Part shown: in pieces, positions 61,130 through 64,000 of the stretch
Layout: the number at the start of each line of letters is the position of its first letter
How positions within the stretch are numbered: the stretch's first letter is position 1
Translations under genes and position numbers: made by a program
Notes under the pieces: generated by a model
The model's database searches: none
The model's input: only the letters and a program-made list of their open reading frames with translations
Told to the model about the DNA's origin: nothing
Assembly (NCBI RefSeq): GCF_012273655.1
Contig: NZ_JAAWWP010000002.1
Span: 186,001-250,000, forward strand
Direction of reading: 5' to 3'
Length of the DNA stretch: 64,000 nucleotides
DNA from: Streptomyces physcomitrii
GTDB lineage: Bacteria > Actinomycetota > Actinomycetes > Streptomycetales > Streptomycetaceae

Positions 61130-61389
61130 CGACCGGTGCCGCCCAGTCCTTCACGCAGGATCTCGGACGACCGCGTGGCCAGGTCGGGCTCCGCTTCGAG
61201 GGAGCCCGCGAAGGACAGTCGCCGCCGACGCGCCGGAGGCTCCTCGACCGTGTTCTCGGTGGTCCCGGTGGTCTCGGTGTTGTCCACCACCAGGTGGAGC
61301 ACGACGGAACGAACCGCTTCGGCCTGATCGGGCCGCAGTTGGTCGATGAGCCGGTGCAGCTCTGGATAGTGGTCGTGAGCAATGCTCAT
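61126..61389 (-). CDS. Antitoxin of the PIN toxin (VapB-like)
   Basis: This 87-residue protein, MSIAHDHYPELHRLIDQLRP to the end, has an amphipathic helical first half (HRLIDQLRPDQAEAVRSVVLHLV) that recalls antitoxins of the type found upstream of PIN toxins, and a flexible basic/acidic C-terminus for toxin binding. It is assigned mainly by position: it precedes and overlaps the toxin gene. Confidence 0.78.
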   Translation of the reverse strand: MSIAHDHYPELHRLIDQLRPDQAEAVRSVVLHLVVDNTETTGTTENTVEEPPARRRRLSFAGSLEAEPDLATRSSEILREGLGGTGR

Positions 61390-61548
61390 GGCGCCAGTCT
61401 AGACGTCTCCCACGCGATCGGTCCGAGGACGGCGGAGGGGCACGAACGGCAGGAAAGGCCGGTACGTCCCGCTCGTCGGGCGAGGGCGTTCCGCTCCCGT
61501 CTCCGACGGATGTCCGGTCGGCGGCCTCTCCCTCCTGGACTGCGCCCC

Positions 61549-62835
61549 TCAGGCCACCCGCTCCCGCACGATCCCCCGCGCCGTGAAGGCGGTGCCGTCC
61601 GGCTCGATGTCGTACGCGCCGGTCAGGGCTTCGAGGCCGTAGGGGAAGCGTTCGGGGGTGTCCGTGTGGAGGGTCAGGAGGGGCTGGCCCGCGGTGACGC
61701 GGGCGCCGGGCTTGGCGTGGAGTTCGATGCCCGCGCCGGACTGCACCGGGTCCTCCTTGCGGGCGCGGCCGGCGCCGAGGCGCCAGGCGGCGACGCCGAT
61801 GCCGTAGGCGTCGAGGCGGGTGAGGACCCCGGTGGCGGGGGCGGTGACGACATGCTGTTCGCGGGCGGTGGGGAGCGGGGCGTCCGGGTCGCCGCCCTGA
61901 GCGGAGATCATCCGGCGCCAGACGTCCATGGCGGAGCCGTCGGCGAGGGCGCGCGCGGGGTCGGTGTCCGGGAGTCCGGCGGCGTCGAGCATCTCGCGGG
62001 CGAGGGCGAGGGTCAGTTCGACCACGTCGGCCGGGCCGCCGCCGGCGAGGACCTCGACGGACTCGCGTACTTCGAGGGCGTTGCCCGCGGTCAGGCCGAG
62101 CGGGGTGGACATGTCGGTGAGCAGGGCGACGGTGCGCACGCCGTGGTCGGTGCCGAGGCCGACCATGGTGGCGGCGAGTTCGCGGGCGTCCTCCAGGGTC
62201 TTCATGAAGGCGCCGGTGCCGACCTTCACGTCGAGGACCAGGGAGCCGGTGCCCTCGGCGATCTTCTTCGACATGATCGAGGAGGCGATGAGCGGGATGG
62301 CCTCCACGGTGCCGGTGACATCGCGCAGCGCGTACAGCTTCTTGTCGGCCGGGGCGAGGCCGTCGCCTGCCGCGCAGATGACCGCGCCGGTGGAGCCGAG
62401 GACGGAGAGCATCTCCTCGTTGGAGAGCGCGGCCCGCCAGCCGGGGATGGACTCCAGCTTGTCGAGGGTGCCGCCGGTGTGGCCGAGGCCGCGGCCGGAG
62501 AGCTGCGGCACGGCCGCGCCGCAGGCGGCGACCAGCGGGGCGAGCGGCAGGGTGATCTTGTCGCCGACCCCGCCCGTGGAATGCTTGTCGGCGGTGGGGC
62601 GGGTGATGCCGGAGGCCGGGGAGAAGTCCATGCGCTCGCCGGAGGCGATCATCGCGGCGGTCCAGCGGGCGATCTCCCGGCGGTCCATGCCGTTGAGCAG
62701 GATCGCCATGGCGAGCGCCGACATCTGCTCGTCGGCGACCGCGCCCCGGGTGTAGGCGTCGATGACCCAGTCGATCTGCTCGTCGGTGAGGGCGCCGCGG
62801 TCGCGCTTGGTGCGGATGACGGAGATGACGTCCAT
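61549..62835 (-). CDS. deoA: Thymidine phosphorylase
   Basis: This 428-residue dimeric pyrimidine-nucleoside phosphorylase releases thymine or uracil and (deoxy)ribose-1-phosphate. The N-terminal helical part (MDVISVIRTKRDRGALTDEQIDWVI) and the signature KHSTGGVGDKITLPLAPLVAACG are intact, as are the phosphate-binding GSTGAVICAAGDGLAPADK and SKKIAEGTGSLVLDVKVGTGAFMK. It is in an operon-like row after cdd and the permease. Confidence 0.96.
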   Translation of the reverse strand: MDVISVIRTKRDRGALTDEQIDWVIDAYTRGAVADEQMSALAMAILLNGMDRREIARWTAAMIASGERMDFSPASGITRPTADKHSTGGVGDKITLPLAPLVAACGAAVPQLSGRGLGHTGGTLDKLESIPGWRAALSNEEMLSVLGSTGAVICAAGDGLAPADKKLYALRDVTGTVEAIPLIASSIMSKKIAEGTGSLVLDVKVGTGAFMKTLEDARELAATMVGLGTDHGVRTVALLTDMSTPLGLTAGNALEVRESVEVLAGGGPADVVELTLALAREMLDAAGLPDTDPARALADGSAMDVWRRMISAQGGDPDAPLPTAREQHVVTAPATGVLTRLDAYGIGVAAWRLGAGRARKEDPVQSGAGIELHAKPGARVTAGQPLLTLHTDTPERFPYGLEALTGAYDIEPDGTAFTARGIVRERVA

Positions 62836-63012
62836 GGTCTGTCTGTCCTCGGTGAGTGGTGCGTGCGGGAAGTGCGGGGCCCGCCTGTGCCGGTGGGGCG
62901 AGGCGGGCCGGGCGGGGCGCGGCGGTCCTGACCGGCCGCCGGGCCGGGTGAGTCGGAGCCGCCCCGGCCGGGCCGGTCGGCCGAGCCAGGCCGGCCCGAC
63001 CGGCAGGCGGGG

Positions 63013-63420
63013 TCAGTCGAGCTGGTCCGGGCCGAAGGCGTCCGGCAGCATCTCGGCCAGGGAGCGGATTCCGGAGGCGGTCTCCAGGAGGAGCTCGGGG
63101 CCGCCGAACTCGAAGAGGAGCTGACGGCAGCGGCCGCACGGCATCAGCACCGCCCCTCGCCCGTCCACGCAGGTGAAGTGGGTCAGCCGCCCGCCGCCGG
63201 TCAGCCGCAGCTGGGCGATGAGGCCGCACTCCGCGCAGAGCCCGAGCCCGTACGAGGCGTTCTCGACGTTGCAGCCGACCACGACCCTGCCGTCCGTGAC
63301 GCGCGCGGCGGCACCGACCGGGAAGCCGGAGTACGGCGCGTAGGCATGGGACATCGCCTCGCGCGCCGCCTCCCGCAGTGCCTCCCAGTCCGCCTCGGCG
63401 GCCCCCGGGGAGGCGGTCAC
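63013..63420 (-). CDS. cdd: Cytidine deaminase
   Basis: This 135-residue zinc enzyme converts cytidine and deoxycytidine to uridine and deoxyuridine. Zinc ligands lie in GLCAECGLI (with the catalytic Glu) and MPCGRCRQLL; the ribose-binding CNVENASYG is also present. The start overlaps the permease stop by four bases (63417-63420), so translation is coupled. It feeds thymidine phosphorylase. Confidence 0.96.
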   Translation of the reverse strand: MTASPGAAEADWEALREAAREAMSHAYAPYSGFPVGAAARVTDGRVVVGCNVENASYGLGLCAECGLIAQLRLTGGGRLTHFTCVDGRGAVLMPCGRCRQLLFEFGGPELLLETASGIRSLAEMLPDAFGPDQLD

Positions 63421-64000
63421 TTGCCCTGCCCCTTGTGGTAGCGCATGCCGTTGGCCCGTGGCATCCGCAGCCGCTGCGCGGACAGCGAGAGCACCAGCAG
63501 CGTCACGAAGTACGGGGTGGCGCCGACGAAGTCGCTCGGCACCTCGTCGGTGGTCAGGTACCAGACCAGGACGGCGGCGGCAGTGAGCGCCGAGAGTCCG
63601 GACTGGAGCCAGGCCTTGCGGTAGCCCTTCCAGGCCGCGAGCAGCAGGAGCAGGATGAACAGCAGGAGCAGCAGGGCGTGCACGACGGTGCCGCCGTTGC
63701 GCAGTTGGAGGGCGTCGGAGAAGCCGAACAGGCCCGCGCCCATGGCGAGTCCGCCCGGCCGCCAGTTGCCGAAGATCATGGCGGCGAGGCCGATGTAGCC
63801 GCGGCCGCCGGTCTGGCCCTCCAGGTAGATGTGCGAGGTCACCAGGGCGAGGAAGGCGCCGCCGAGGCCCGCGAGGCCGCCGGAGATCGCCACGGCCGCG
63901 TACTTGTAGGTGTAGACGTTGACGCCGAGCGACTCGGCGGCGATCGGGTTCTCGCCGCAGGAGCGCAGCCGGAGGCCGAAGGAGGTCCGCCAGAGCACCC
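63417..64000 (-). CDS. Nucleoside ABC transporter permease, C-terminal part (runs off window)
   Basis: The last 193 residues or more of a membrane permease of the BPD_transp_2 class are visible. Features are SFGLRLRSCGENPIAAESLGVNV at the left (the cytoplasmic loop contacting the ATPase), then AVAISGGLAGLGGAFLALV and three further helices. This is the pattern of the second permease of BmpA-type nucleoside importers (NupQ-like). The start of the gene is outside the window. Overlap with cdd shows a nucleoside import and salvage operon. Confidence 0.9.
   Translation of the reverse strand, partial: VLWRTSFGLRLRSCGENPIAAESLGVNVYTYKYAAVAISGGLAGLGGAFLALVTSHIYLEGQTGGRGYIGLAAMIFGNWRPGGLAMGAGLFGFSDALQLRNGGTVVHALLLLLFILLLLLAAWKGYRKAWLQSGLSALTAAAVLVWYLTTDEVPSDFVGATPYFVTLLVLSLSAQRLRMPRANGMRYHKGQGK

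Noticed and set aside
61151..63229. Large minus-strand open frame of 692 codons
   Set aside because: It overlaps deoA, cdd and the antitoxin in a wrong frame; the true genes have clear motifs.

Overview
The window is high-GC actinobacterial DNA and almost certainly comes from a Streptomyces chromosome. The evidence is extreme GC at third codon positions, many GTG starts, PopR/ClpP3/ClpP4, AfsQ1/AfsQ2/SigQ, a SapB-type lanthipeptide locus and AccA2/PccB/PccE carboxylase genes. From about 9 kb to the right end, gene content and order match what I recall of the S. coelicolor SCO4934 to SCO4899 segment. I recall the clpP3-clpP4 and ram loci lying elsewhere in S. coelicolor, so both look relocated here. 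I saw no tRNA, rRNA, CRISPR array, insertion sequence or phage genes.

Layout. 1-457: the edge of a trypsin-like protease plus its trypsin-co-occurring (CU044_2847) partner. 702-3020: clpP3-clpP4 facing popR. 3355-8893: secreted beta-helix protein, DUF1330 protein, zinc alcohol dehydrogenase divergent from an XRE/MmyB-type regulator, and a secreted S1 protease. 9060-12955: L,D-transpeptidase lipoprotein, two small proteins and hutH. 13286-22392: orphan NarL-type regulator, GNAT, DksA-like protein and a SapB-type class III lanthipeptide operon (ramC-ramS-ABC-ABC), including a 43-residue precursor at 19588-19719. 23469-34001: diguanylate cyclase, enoyl-CoA hydratase, adenylate cyclase, biotin ligase, acyl-CoA carboxylase subunits and Maf. 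34083-46290: DeoR regulator, flavoprotein reductase, purine nucleoside phosphorylase, phosphohexomutase/pentomutase, F420-type oxidoreductase, deoC and two aldehyde dehydrogenases. 46527-52620: uridine kinase-like protein, sigQ divergent from afsQ1-afsQ2-lipoprotein, VanZ and PspC proteins. 52702-64000: secreted protein, adenosine deaminase, hydrolase, LysR/MFS pair, ECF sigma with a STAS gene antisense to its end, AEC transporter, VapBC-like pair, deoA, cdd and a nucleoside ABC permease that runs off the end.

How the genes work together. Nucleoside salvage dominates the right half: import permease, Cdd, DeoA, Add, Pnp, a mutase for the pentose-1-phosphate, DeoC, and aldehyde dehydrogenases for the acetaldehyde released. 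Three of these genes (pnp, deoC, add) carry an identical 12-bp palindrome, CTACGCGCGTAG. In each case it lies against a -10 box that ends exactly six bases before the start codon, which implies one regulon with leaderless transcripts. Biotin ligase, PccB, PccE and AccA2 form a biotin-dependent acyl-CoA carboxylase. AfsQ1/Q2/SigQ has a recognisable AfsQ1 box (GTCAC-N6-GTCAC) between sigQ and afsQ1.

Other points of note are a ClpP4 without its catalytic histidine, a tightly built SapB-like precursor with an attenuator hairpin behind it, several minisatellite arrays around the lanthipeptide locus, a half-length aldehyde dehydrogenase without catalytic cysteine, and a recurrent leaderless-gene architecture. 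Functional names rest on motif reading and recall, because no database search was possible.
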